Shown: positions 9,701 to 16,212 of the stretch, one piece after another
Layout: every line of letters starts with the position of its first letter
How positions within the stretch are numbered: position 1 is the stretch's first letter
Source of the DNA: Deltaproteobacteria bacterium
GTDB taxonomy: Bacteria; Myxococcota_A; Polyangia; HGW-17; SLPX01
NCBI GenBank assembly: GCA_021162935.1
Contig: JAGGXR010000054.1
Coordinates: forward strand, 1 to 64,000
Length of the DNA stretch: 64,000 nucleotides
Reading direction: 5' to 3'
Translations under genes and position numbers: made by a program
Notes under the pieces: model-generated
Seen by the model: only the letters and a program-made list of their open reading frames with translations
Databases searched by the model: none
What the model was told of the DNA's origin: nothing

Positions 9701-11206
9701 AAGAAGGCCATCGGCGTGATCGATCGGTTCATCGAGATGGAGAGTGACCCGGCCATTCGGGCCAAGTATTCATATACGGCGGCTGCGATCTACCGAGACG
9801 AACTCAAGGCGCTCGATGAGGCGGTCGAGTACTTCAACAAGACTCTGGACGACAATTGGGAGCACCTCAAAGCCTTCCAGGCCATTGATCGAGTCTGTAC
9901 GCAAAAGAAGGATTGGAAGGCTCTGGAACGAAATTATCGCGCCATGATCAAGCGGATGCCCCAAGACAAGAATGTGCCGCTCCTCACCATGCTCTGGCAT
10001 AACCTCGGCGAGATCTACCGCACTCGGCTGCACAATTATGAGAATGCAATTGCAGCCTTCGACGTGGCGGCCAAACTGGAGACGGGGAACATTCAGAGGC
10101 ATCAAATCCTTGCAGAACTCTATGAGATGGTCGGGACCCCCGAAGCGCTCACCAAGGCCATTGGTGAGTATCAGGTCATTCTCAAGTCGGATCCGAGGCG
10201 GGTGGAGGTCTACAAGAAGTTGTTCTCCGTATATCGAGAGGCCCGTCAGTACGACAAGGCCTGGTGCGTTGCTTCGGCTTTAGCCTTCCATCGAAAAGCG
10301 GATCCCCAGGAAACGCAGCTTTTCGAGGAGTATCGCCAAAAGGGCCTGGTTCGGGCGAGACAGCGGGTTGGAGGCGAACTGTGGACCCGTAACATTTTCC
10401 ATCCTGACGAGGCTCGCATCATCAGCGGTATCTTTGCCCTTGTGGCGCCGGCTTTGGGGGCTGCCATTGGGCACCCGCTGAAACATTATCGCCTCAAGTT
10501 GAAGGAGCGACGCGATTTGGCCACGGACCAGCTCATGTTCTCCAAGCTGTTCAACTACGCATCTCAGGTGCTCAATTTGGAGGTGAACCCGGACCTGTAT
10601 CTCAAACCGGATCAGCCCATTGGGTTCATGTCGGCCTGTGCCCTGGAAAAGGGACAACTTCGGCCATTCTGCATCGCAGGACAAAACCTGCTTCATGGCA
10701 GAAACGACAAGGAACTCGTTTTTGCGATTGCAAAGGAGTTGAGTTTTTTCAGGCCGGAGCACTTCATTTTGCGAGTGGTACCCCAGTTGACTCCTGGTCT
10801 GCTCAAGGTGCTCCTGTTTGCTGCGATGAAGTTGGTCGCGCCGCAGCTTTCTTTGCCGGGTATCGATCCCGCCAGCGTGGACCAGTACGTGAAGGTCCTG
10901 CAGAAATTCATCCAGCCGACGCAGTTGCCACTGCTGCAGTCTTTGAGCAAGAAGCTCATGGAGAACCCGGGGGCGGTGGATCTGACCCAATGGCTTACCG
11001 CTGCGGAATTGACGGCGAACCGCGCCGGTTTCGTGGTCTGCAACGACCTTCCCGTTGCGGCGAACGTGCTGCGGCAGATGGATCGGGCGGCCGTACCGGT
11101 CGGCGGTCTCTCCCTGGAGCAGAAGATTGGCGACCTGGTGCTCTATAGCGTGAGTGAGGAGTACTTCGAAGTGCGTCGTCAGCTCGGATTGACCATCGCG
11201 CAGTAG
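758..11206 (+). CDS. Giant TPR-repeat protein with a C-terminal M48-like pseudopeptidase domain
   Basis: About 3482 residues, almost entirely TPR-like helical pairs in a unit of about 72 residues (AIETYRxILxID, then ALxxLYxxxxxWxxL, then IGxLYExxLxD), roughly 40 units. I chose GTG 758 because AGGAGG lies 8 nt upstream; the open frame reaches back to ATG 587, but that stretch is Arg/Gly/Cys-rich and lacks repeat character. After about residue 3170 the repeats stop. The last 250 residues include a segment near residue 3326 (FAIAKELSFFRPEHFILR) that fits the metal-binding helix of M48 peptidases, but with Lys and Phe where the two zinc histidines should be. There is no signal peptide and no membrane segment, so it is probably a cytoplasmic scaffold. 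Together with the upstream AgmX-like gene it resembles the Myxococcus AgmK (GltI) arrangement. The TPR call is firm; the C-terminal and motility readings are inference. Confidence 0.9.
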   Translation: MQDTNTVAEHELEQIEETYSDEQQKLIDAAREAEAEKPERAPESWRKAVQAAPEAILPRLELARVQKDLGRWNGAVDALNDAFKRVPEEMKNRQRAIMFELIDIYKNHMKLDVKVLECYKKLLVVDPTDLRILDEAAEHLAAARRYTDLIKVLKQKAEAVSEPQDKAAVYLEIAKLYEERNTHAESVNSYEAVLEFQPTNVEALTALKRLYEKRRDWEKLIHVYEREIDQAEDEQARFSRSLEVARLATEKLRKPELAVSLWEKVLDLAPGNAEALEHLEQLYKRQKSWGKLATVLEQRVEHVDDPAKVIEVCLELGVLFTDRLEDRARAIEAWKRLLVHDPQNRRAQDALKKLYLAEKDWEALDAFYSELENWEEYIRVLDRQVNEEEKPVQLKLYFKIASLWLEKVDRPERAVGAYDKILGIDPENLDAAEALIPIFEQAKNYKKLARVLEIQADHTEDRDMRLERMRTLAGLYESSLRDPAAAMTKMLQAFEDSWEDGSLREEIERLAGVTGQWAELVASYEQACDKFSDPAASLPVRRVISEVYEQKLDAATKAIEATKAILEIAPEEEAALGSLERLYRGIEDWDSLLDIYERMLTLASDEDRRKRILFSMAEICEKHVGKPQEAIAHYRAVLDMGDDLEALRALDRLYEASEAWEGLADVIERQLLLVSEDEVSEVCTLKYRLGQFKAAYLGDAGQAVEQYREILDLNSAHEEARKALELCLEDPDLKLEASKILEPIYEAAVEWESLIAVLEIQAGGSEDATQRVDLLLKIGNLWGQSLGDTNRAFDAYSRAFQQDASRAEAQAALVGICEIEENWQALVDLYEQAIEGDAASSVKRGLLTYVADVYDTRLEEPDKAVEAYRKAQDIDPDDAGTLDALEKLYTKKEQWPALLDVYARKVDLSTDPDERLRLLFQIAYLQEEMLDDTDAAVQTYREIVAASPENRDALRALDRLYTKKEAWRELADNVARQLELAEDDVPAQVELLNRLAALRLQYLDEIGAAIETYRRILDLDSENDLAIQALESLLDSEEYQLSVAEVLEPIYRMRDEWEKSVRVYEVMVHHAYEPAKKLEYLHQIGELYEIAGDDAQAAFNAYGRALAEDPAQEETRQRLERITRELGNWEALVELYEAQVEESMDPTLAVGIWMRVAQILETQVDDSERAGAAYFKVLEQDPQYIEAANALEQLFTRTDDSKQLVGVLLKKMEIVSDIDEKKRLCYRAARIQSEEIEDEAAAVETYRKVLEIDEADETALDALEGLYVGQGRWEDLKDVYLKKAELAATDEDRKRMLYVLGQVYDAELHDLDRAIETYRSILDIDGEDLEAIQALDRLYFQAENWYELLSILEREVDLAAGTAEVVGLRHRIGALWEQQMGDLGRAVDTYRDVLSLDPTHEPTLAALERIAHGDTEPMLAAQVLEPVYRDELEWEKLSAIYEVLVAHVEDSVQKVEHLHTLADLYEQQLDDAVSAFGAFSRAFQENPTDEQTLAQLERLAGNADKWAELADVYEAQLDKILDSSLQVDILLRIARVYEEELDELDGAVEKYQRALEHDPESVPAIQALDRLFQRFEKWESLTEVLRREISMANTDDEIIAGQFRLGQVYEQNLGDMDNALECYREVLDIDPEHTGTLSALELLFAEGVKQQEIGRIVEPLYTQGGEWEKLVKVLEVLLGQVEDLVDRMASVQRIAEICEQQLFDKVEAFRWWGRGFVEDPTSELATEELERLAEETGSWDELAEVYEKVASGRTDEEGLVKRVLLRKATVCELHTNDQAGCEEALLRVLRIDPDEVDALSGLDRLYSRAQMHEELADVLARRVKVADGPDEAIELQFRIAELQEVFLENLDAAVTAYKAVLDEEMRNLKALEGLEKIYFQREQWKELYGVYEQMLDVAASDSEMAECYARMAKIASDALDAPDDAKQKWHQVLDLRGDDPVAFDALADLYEDAEQWQELVEVLERQVDAVDSDDGRIRLYYRLGGVLRDRLNQDREAIDTFHRILDLDPTNVDALYAVAALYRQIQAWEELSETLYRLVDLGTTVADLSDEQLLDLYSQLGELQGAVLMRPDDAIEAWQRVLDLDPANFKALGELETLFTQEMRWEECISVLERKVAALEEAQDQIDILMQMASIWEDKVGEPMKAATVYERVLEVDASHELASEHLERIYRENWEWGGLVKVLERRLAYLPSVDDQVATLHEIGKIFEENMDPPDLGSAFEYLMVAFALHYTNETTAQELERLATATNRWNELLTQYNEKAEEETDVQVKCNLLVKIGRWYASKLSRPDYAMASLQQALQLDPNNKDALSGLADYFRTQMQWPELVQTLGRLADLEDDPVKLAEVYLALADLYEDKLASMIDPNQAMQLSIQSYQKALEADQNNEGALAALERLYRTYQQWDPLIDILKRKVDLTTETDRVIEQKMAIGELYEDRLDDAYKAISAYKDILEVDPQNLDALKALERLYEKTGQMEEYLDVLEQELDYVGTDDERVGKYRQMAAVWEEHFDKVDRAAECHEKILLINETDDRAYASLERLYRQEGRWEDLVDTYDKHINAISSPADRIELSRMMGDILERQLHDVDRAIDAYRAILDYDDSHVDALMALSRLLEQVSDWDNALEMLQRLARLIDDPDQQVELYHRMGHILEEAMSDVEGAEMNYMRALELNPAYVPSMTALTDIYKGRSEWLKAAKMMVTAEEHTNNLLDRTSLLHEAGMIYLERIEDRETAMELLAKVLEVDPEHVAAAEPLSNLYFEDGRYEDLEPILDMLVRKSEDKDNRALSQLYYRAAKTAHELGNADKALKFYQMAYDLDSTHLPTLKGMAKILYDQEQWDRSFKVYQTILVHHREAQADQEITDIFYRLGNIKLQLGETKKALNMYEKALEVDPGHKETLLAVIDLQSKRKDWEAVIHAKRALLNNDLDARERFTLLEDIGDIYNDRLNNSQKAIAAYQEAIDIDPDDHSVLQKVLERYYDSKQWKKAIGVIDRFIEMESDPAIRAKYSYTAAAIYRDELKALDEAVEYFNKTLDDNWEHLKAFQAIDRVCTQKKDWKALERNYRAMIKRMPQDKNVPLLTMLWHNLGEIYRTRLHNYENAIAAFDVAAKLETGNIQRHQILAELYEMVGTPEALTKAIGEYQVILKSDPRRVEVYKKLFSVYREARQYDKAWCVASALAFHRKADPQETQLFEEYRQKGLVRARQRVGGELWTRNIFHPDEARIISGIFALVAPALGAAIGHPLKHYRLKLKERRDLATDQLMFSKLFNYASQVLNLEVNPDLYLKPDQPIGFMSACALEKGQLRPFCIAGQNLLHGRNDKELVFAIAKELSFFRPEHFILRVVPQLTPGLLKVLLFAAMKLVAPQLSLPGIDPASVDQYVKVLQKFIQPTQLPLLQSLSKKLMENPGAVDLTQWLTAAELTANRAGFVVCNDLPVAANVLRQMDRAAVPVGGLSLEQKIGDLVLYSVSEEYFEVRRQLGLTIAQ

Positions 11207-11373
11207 GGGCTCATTCAGCCGTATCCCGATCCGGTCTTGTCATCTCCCTTCGTCGTGAGACGCGGTGACCGCTATTTGTGTCTGGGCCCGTATCATCGCG
11301 CGCCATGTTACGGCCATGCTGTTGTCTACGCCCCTCCGATTGAAAAATTGTTTTGGCGTCGGGGCTGTCGGGG

Positions 11374-13014
11374 TCAGGTTTGGGGCTTGGGGGGAATGGG
11401 CGACGTGAGTTCGGTCTGCCATCGGCCGTCCTTGAGATTGGTCACGTTGTAGACCGTGATGGCGTCTCTTTTGCCCTTAACCTTGACCGGCGGCAGACTG
11501 ACCATTTCGAATCGGTCGTCCAAATGGACCTGGGTCTGGTGGGAAATGAGGATCTCGCCGGGTTTGGCGAGGGAGCAGAGGCGGCTTGCCAGGTTCACCG
11601 GGTCGCCGACCACCGTGTACTGCATGGTTTTGGACGTTCCAATAGCGCCGCAAACCACCTGTCCGGTGTTGATTCCAATGCCAATTTGGATGGCCTCCTG
11701 GCCTTCGGATTGCCTCGTGCGGTTCAATTCACGAAGCGAACGCATCATGTTTACGGCGCATTCGACGGCTCGAATCGGGCCATCGGGTACAGGAACGGGC
11801 GCACCGAAAAGAGCCATGATTTCGTCACCGACGTATTTGTCTAATGTGCCCTCGTGTTGGAAGAGGATATCGACCATGGCTTCGAAGTATTCATTGAGGA
11901 TGTGGACGATCTCGGCGGCGGGTTTGCGTTCGGACATGGAGGTAAACCCCCGGATGTCCGCAAAGAGAATCGTCACTTCACGAAGTTCGCCGCCCTGCTC
12001 CAGACGCATGGCTCCGGAGACGATTTCGTCGACGATATTGGGGGACAAGAGCCGTTCCAGTTGGGCCCTCGTTGCAGCTTCCTTCTCGATGTTCTGTGCG
12101 AGCCGCGCATTTTCGATAGCGTTTGCCGCCTGGTTTGCGATGCTCGTCAGAATCTGGAGGTCCTTCTCGGTGAAGGCGCTCGTGGCGATTTGAGAGTCTA
12201 CGTGGATCACGCCGAGGAATTCATCGTGCCACAGCAAAGGCACACTCATGGTGGAGCGGATGCCCTGCATGATGACAGAGTGGGCGCCTTTGAATCGGGC
12301 ATCCATCAGGGCGTCCGAGGACAGCACTGCGGCTCGGTGCTGCACGACCTCTGACAGAATGCTCCGCGGGATGACGATTTCGGCAGATGGACCCGGTCGT
12401 TCGTTGCGCCGTTTGAGAACAGTGGGCTCCAATGCATCGGTTTTCTGATTCATTAGGAGGATGACGCCACGATCAGCAGGAAGGATGTCGAACGCCTTGT
12501 CGAGGATCTTGGTCAGGAGGGAATCAAGGTTCAGTTCGAGACTCAAGAACCGCCCGACCTCGTAAGCGACGCGCAGCTTTTCGTAATCACGCCTCAGGAC
12601 ACTGACGTCGTAGATGTCTTTCTCGGAGAGAAACTCGCGGCTCGCCTGAGCGTCGATCTTTTGATGGATCTGACTCTCGACGAGTTCTGGTGGAGAAATG
12701 GTCACTTGGCTCTGGATCTGAGGAAGGACGTCACTGGCCCGAAAGGCGAGTCTCGTCGAGCCCATGCTGATTTCATCGCCATCTTCCAGGATTCGTTCCG
12801 TGACCCGATCGCCCTTGACATAGGTTCCGTTGAGGCTGCCGAGGTCTCGGAGGATATACCGACCGTCCGGGGACACGAAAATTTGGGCGTGTTCCTTGGA
12901 AATGATTCGGTCCAGAATTTGAATACTGTTATCCGGATGCCTGCCCAGGGTGTTTAGTGCCTCGAGCAGGTATTCCTTCGGTGGTGTGACCGTTAGATTG
13001 ATGAGTTTTGCCAT
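11374..13014 (-). CDS. FHA-GAF-class III nucleotidyl cyclase
   Basis: 546 residues. An FHA domain (about 1-95) shows LGRHPDN, the ISKEHAQI core and LGSLNGTYV, so it should bind phosphothreonine. A GAF domain (about 145-310) follows, then a class III cyclase catalytic domain (about 330-525). The catalytic domain keeps both metal-binding aspartates (FADIRGF and VGDEIMALFG), the Lys just before the second (LDKYVGD) and the Asp of YTVVGDPVN, which together favour ATP over GTP as substrate. There is no transmembrane segment. It is the last gene of a three-gene minus-strand cluster after an Hsp70-like protein and a J-domain protein, 54 bp after the latter. Its output is probably cAMP, controlled by a phosphoprotein partner (FHA) and a small ligand (GAF). 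Hanks-type kinases elsewhere in the window are possible partners, but nothing links them directly. Confidence 0.9.
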   Translation of the reverse strand: MAKLINLTVTPPKEYLLEALNTLGRHPDNSIQILDRIISKEHAQIFVSPDGRYILRDLGSLNGTYVKGDRVTERILEDGDEISMGSTRLAFRASDVLPQIQSQVTISPPELVESQIHQKIDAQASREFLSEKDIYDVSVLRRDYEKLRVAYEVGRFLSLELNLDSLLTKILDKAFDILPADRGVILLMNQKTDALEPTVLKRRNERPGPSAEIVIPRSILSEVVQHRAAVLSSDALMDARFKGAHSVIMQGIRSTMSVPLLWHDEFLGVIHVDSQIATSAFTEKDLQILTSIANQAANAIENARLAQNIEKEAATRAQLERLLSPNIVDEIVSGAMRLEQGGELREVTILFADIRGFTSMSERKPAAEIVHILNEYFEAMVDILFQHEGTLDKYVGDEIMALFGAPVPVPDGPIRAVECAVNMMRSLRELNRTRQSEGQEAIQIGIGINTGQVVCGAIGTSKTMQYTVVGDPVNLASRLCSLAKPGEILISHQTQVHLDDRFEMVSLPPVKVKGKRDAITVYNVTNLKDGRWQTELTSPIPPKPQT

Positions 13015-13068
13015 GATACAACAAGCACTTTTTTGCCATCTTAGGCGAGGTTCTAGCTCATGTAAAGC

Positions 13069-13413
13069 TCAACTTTGTGACTCATCGTCTTTTTGCTGAA
13101 GCCGCAGTTGTCCCTGGAGGAGTCGGCTGTCATAGAGCGTCCTCAGCGGTGGCGTCGAAAGGACGCGGTAGGCTTCAGAGATGCGTTTGTAGACCGTGTT
13201 GATTTTGGCCTTGAGTTCTGCGTCGTCGAGGCGGAAGTGTCGGTCAGGATGGAGCAGAACGGCTCTGCGATAGAAAGCTTGTTGGATGGCTGTGGTTGAC
13301 GCCGTCCTTCCGACGGACAAAAGTTGATAGTAGCTGAGACGATCGAGATCACGATGAAGGCGCTCGACGAGAGGCCGTACCTGGTTGGCCAAGTTGGTTT
13401 GGTCCATGGTCAT
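13069..13413 (-). CDS. Small J-domain (DnaJ-like) co-chaperone
   Basis: 114 residues. The J domain covers about residues 27-95 and contains the HPD tripeptide (LLHPDRHF) needed to stimulate Hsp70 ATPase, followed by the helix IxEAYRVLSTPPLRTLYD. The Gly/Phe, zinc-finger and substrate-binding regions of true DnaJ are absent. Its ATG overlaps the TGA of the upstream Hsp70-like gene by 4 bp (ATGA), so the two are probably translationally coupled. A dedicated partnership with that Hsp70 is the natural reading. A short tail rich in Gln, Asp and Glu follows the domain. Confidence 0.9.
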   Translation of the reverse strand: MTMDQTNLANQVRPLVERLHRDLDRLSYYQLLSVGRTASTTAIQQAFYRRAVLLHPDRHFRLDDAELKAKINTVYKRISEAYRVLSTPPLRTLYDSRLLQGQLRLQQKDDESQS

Positions 13414-15044
13414 GATCGGGTTCCCTCGTCATCGGGAAGTTGCCCCAATATATCCTCATCGACCAGGGGCGGCTGTCCATCGGTTCCCCAGGCGCTATCG
13501 TTGTCTTCATCGACAGCAACGACTCTCATGGCAGCACTTTGGATCTCACCGCTGTCCTGGTCACGAGCGGAGACTTTGAGCAGGCCGTCGGAATCGATCT
13601 CGAATGTCACGGCGATACGCACCTCGCCGCGAGGTGCGGGCCGGAGCCCCTCCAGGCGAAGTTCGCCTAACATGACGTTTTTCTCGAATCGTCGGTGCTC
13701 CCCCTGACATACGCGAATGGTTACTGCCGTTTGATAGTCGGCTCCGGTGGTGAAGGTGCGCGTGTGCTCTGTTGGAATCTGTGCATTGCGGGGGATGAGG
13801 ATCTGGCAGAATCCTCCCACAGTCGCCACGGCGAGGGTCCGTGGCGTCACGTCCAACAGCAGGCTCGGCACGTGTCCTTGGGATGCGGGGAGCGTCCCGA
13901 GCAGGGATGCTCCCTGAATGGCGGCTCCCACGGCGACCACTTCGTCGGGATTGATCGACGTGACGGGCTTGCGGCTGAAGAAGGAGGTGACGGAGCGCTG
14001 CACCAAAGGCATCCTGGTCATGCCACCCACGAGGACGATTTCGTCCACCGCGTCGGTTCGGAGTTGAGCGAGCGTCATGGCTTCGTCGCAAATTCCTATG
14101 GTGCGTTCGACTAGGTCGGCCACCAATCCTTCGAGTCTGTCACGCGTCGCCCGGTATTCGAGGTCCAGGGAAATGCCTCCGGGACCGTAGGCGAGTTCCC
14201 GGACATGCACGGCCAGCGACTCCTTGTCGGAGAGGGTGCATTTCGCCTTTTCCGCTACGGACCGAAGTCTCAATATGGCCATTTCGTTCATATTAAGGTC
14301 GTAGTGATGCTGCTGCATGAAGGCTTCGACCATCGCTTCGGTGAGGCGTTCGTCCAGGTCATCGCCGCCCAGATGGGTGTCTCCCGCCGTCCCTAGCACC
14401 TCGAAGATGCCGCGGCTCACACGCAGGACTGTGACATCGAATGTTCCGCCTCCGAGGTCATAGACGAGGATCGTCTTGCTTTCGTCCATTCCGTGGCCGT
14501 AGGCAAGCGCCGCCGCAGTGGGTTCATTGATGATTCGGAGTACATCCAGGCCTGCGAGGCGTGCGGCCTGCCTGGTGGCCGCCCGCTGTGCTTCGTTGAA
14601 ATTGGCCGGAACAGTGACTACGACTTGGGGGACATGCTGTCCGGCGACTTTATCAGCGAGTTTTTCGATGTGCTGCAGGATGAGGGCGCTTACCTGTGAG
14701 ACGCTCAGAAGATGATTCCGGACGGACACCATAACCTGTTGGGCAGGCCCTTCTGTGACTCGGTAGGAAAGCCTGGGAATGATTTCTTGGACCTGACGAG
14801 AGGAAAATGGCCTCCCGATGAGTCTTTTAGCGCTGTAGATGGTGTTTTTTGGATCCACCAACCGTCTTTTCCTCGCGGCCGAGGCCACGAGCACCGAACC
14901 GTTGGGATGAAACGACAGGACGGACGGTTGGATGGTCTTGTCGTGCGCATCGGACACGACGCTCCAGTGGCCGTCTTCCCAATGGATGGCGCCGACCGAG
15001 TTGGATGTGCCGAGGTCGATTCCAAGAACGAGTCGTGAAGTCAT
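13410..15044 (-). CDS. Hsp70 (DnaK-like) chaperone lacking the C-terminal lid
   Basis: 544 residues. The ATPase domain is complete: LGIDLGTSNS phosphate loop 1, VVTVPANFNEAQR, INEPTAAALAYG, LVYDLGGGTFDVT and LVGGMTRMP. The substrate-binding beta-sandwich is recognisable (DVTPRTLAVATVGG, IPRNAQIPTEHT, FEIDSDGLLKVSARDQDSG). After it only about 30 acidic residues remain, so the helical lid found in DnaK (610-640 aa) is missing, as is an EEVD- or DnaK-type tail. It overlaps the J-domain gene by 4 bp and forms an operon with it and the FHA-GAF-cyclase. It is therefore a specialised paralogue rather than the housekeeping DnaK: no grpE lies nearby. Confidence 0.92.
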   Translation of the reverse strand: MTSRLVLGIDLGTSNSVGAIHWEDGHWSVVSDAHDKTIQPSVLSFHPNGSVLVASAARKRRLVDPKNTIYSAKRLIGRPFSSRQVQEIIPRLSYRVTEGPAQQVMVSVRNHLLSVSQVSALILQHIEKLADKVAGQHVPQVVVTVPANFNEAQRAATRQAARLAGLDVLRIINEPTAAALAYGHGMDESKTILVYDLGGGTFDVTVLRVSRGIFEVLGTAGDTHLGGDDLDERLTEAMVEAFMQQHHYDLNMNEMAILRLRSVAEKAKCTLSDKESLAVHVRELAYGPGGISLDLEYRATRDRLEGLVADLVERTIGICDEAMTLAQLRTDAVDEIVLVGGMTRMPLVQRSVTSFFSRKPVTSINPDEVVAVGAAIQGASLLGTLPASQGHVPSLLLDVTPRTLAVATVGGFCQILIPRNAQIPTEHTRTFTTGADYQTAVTIRVCQGEHRRFEKNVMLGELRLEGLRPAPRGEVRIAVTFEIDSDGLLKVSARDQDSGEIQSAAMRVVAVDEDNDSAWGTDGQPPLVDEDILGQLPDDEGTRS

Positions 15045-15165
15045 TGGTCATGTTCTCGTCTGTTATGGCTCAAAACAGAACTATGCATCTTGGAGATGTT
15101 ACTTGAAAGACGGCTTTGGGAAAAGACTTGAATCACGCCAGGTGCTCGATTTTTGACTGGTGTGC

Positions 15166-15195
15166 TTGACATGGACAGACTGAAACGACTAAGCT
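15166..15195 (+). promoter_or_regulatory. Candidate promoter of the NfeD/flotillin cluster
   Basis: A perfect TTGACA (15166-15171) is followed after 18 bp by TAAGCT (15190-15195), which keeps the three most conserved positions of a -10 box. It lies 31 bp before the ATG at 15227, in the divergent spacer with the Hsp70 gene. Confidence 0.4.
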
Positions 15196-15226
15196 TTGCG
15201 CTATTGACGTAGAGGAGTATCTGTCC

Positions 15227-15973
15227 ATGTTGGGGCTCTATATTATCAGTGGGGTGCTTGGTGCAGCTCTGATCGGGCTGACCCTGTTTTTCGGCGATTC
15301 GGATTCGGACGCGGACGTTCACCTAGATGGCGGGGGGGACGCCGATTTTTCAGGGGACGTCGGAGGCGATGTGGATCTGGGAGCGGACGCCGAGTTGGCA
15401 GGTGATGTCCATTTCGATGGGGACCACGGTGACCTGGGCCATTTCGACGGCCATGCAGGCATGGGGGTCTGGCTGCCGTTTTTGAGCGTGCGTTTTTGGA
15501 CCTTTTTCGCCTGTTTCTTTGGAGTCGTGGGCACGGCGATGACCATGATGGGGCGCGGGTTTGCCCTGACGTTGGGTCTGGCTCTGGCCATTGGTGGCAC
15601 TACGGGGTGGCTGGCATCCTACGTGATGCATCGGCTCTCCAGAGAACAGCTTTCGAGTGGCGTGACGGCTTCGGACTATATTGGCCTGTCGGCCAAGGTG
15701 CTCGTACCCGTGGGCGGCGGCCGAGAGGGGCAGATTCGGTGTTTCGTCAAGGGGACCTACGTGGACCTCCTTGCCCAGTCCGATTCGTCCGATCCGTTTC
15801 CTGCCAAGTCCGAGGTGCTCATCATCGAGATGAACGGATTGGCAGCCAGAGTGGTCCCGGCTCCTGTGGGAGGCGGCGAGGCGGCGGGATTGGAGGAGGC
15901 CACAGACACTGTTGCCCGGCTCGAAGAACACGAGGAGAAGGTTGGATTGGATTCGGAAGACGGCTCGGCCTGA
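15227..15973 (+). CDS. NfeD/YqiJ-like membrane protein with a C-terminal OB-fold domain
   Basis: 248 residues. One N-terminal membrane helix (3-22) is followed by an unusual Asp/Gly/His-rich loop (about 24-80), two more hydrophobic helices (about 85-135), then a soluble beta-rich domain (about 150-215) ending in a charged tail. The soluble part resembles the OB-fold of NfeD and YqiJ/YuaF proteins, which are encoded next to flotillins and assemble with them in the membrane. Here two flotillin genes follow on the same strand. The start is supported by an AGGAG upstream. The acidic loop is low in complexity and may bind cations. Confidence 0.75.
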   Translation: MLGLYIISGVLGAALIGLTLFFGDSDSDADVHLDGGGDADFSGDVGGDVDLGADAELAGDVHFDGDHGDLGHFDGHAGMGVWLPFLSVRFWTFFACFFGVVGTAMTMMGRGFALTLGLALAIGGTTGWLASYVMHRLSREQLSSGVTASDYIGLSAKVLVPVGGGREGQIRCFVKGTYVDLLAQSDSSDPFPAKSEVLIIEMNGLAARVVPAPVGGGEAAGLEEATDTVARLEEHEEKVGLDSEDGSA

Positions 15974-16212
15974 AGGGGCGCTGTCCTGTCGGAATGGTCT
16001 GCGCCTCTCCGGTTCGAGGCCGGACCCGGTCTTGGTGGTTCGTTTATGTTTGGCATATGGCGGTTGGGTGTCGGTTCGTTTACAGCGGTGCTTTTTTGGG
16101 GCAGATGCAGTGGTCGACTTCGGTGAATGGTTAGTGGGCCCCGGAGTTTTGGCAGTCAACGGATGACGAGGCGATTGGAGCCTTTGGGGTTTTCGACAAG
16201 GAGGAGCTTAAG

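Noticed and set aside
16021-16212. Promoter for the first flotillin gene (TTGGTG...TATGGC).
   Set aside because: Both boxes match consensus poorly, and the NfeD-flotillin genes can be read from the promoter at 15166.
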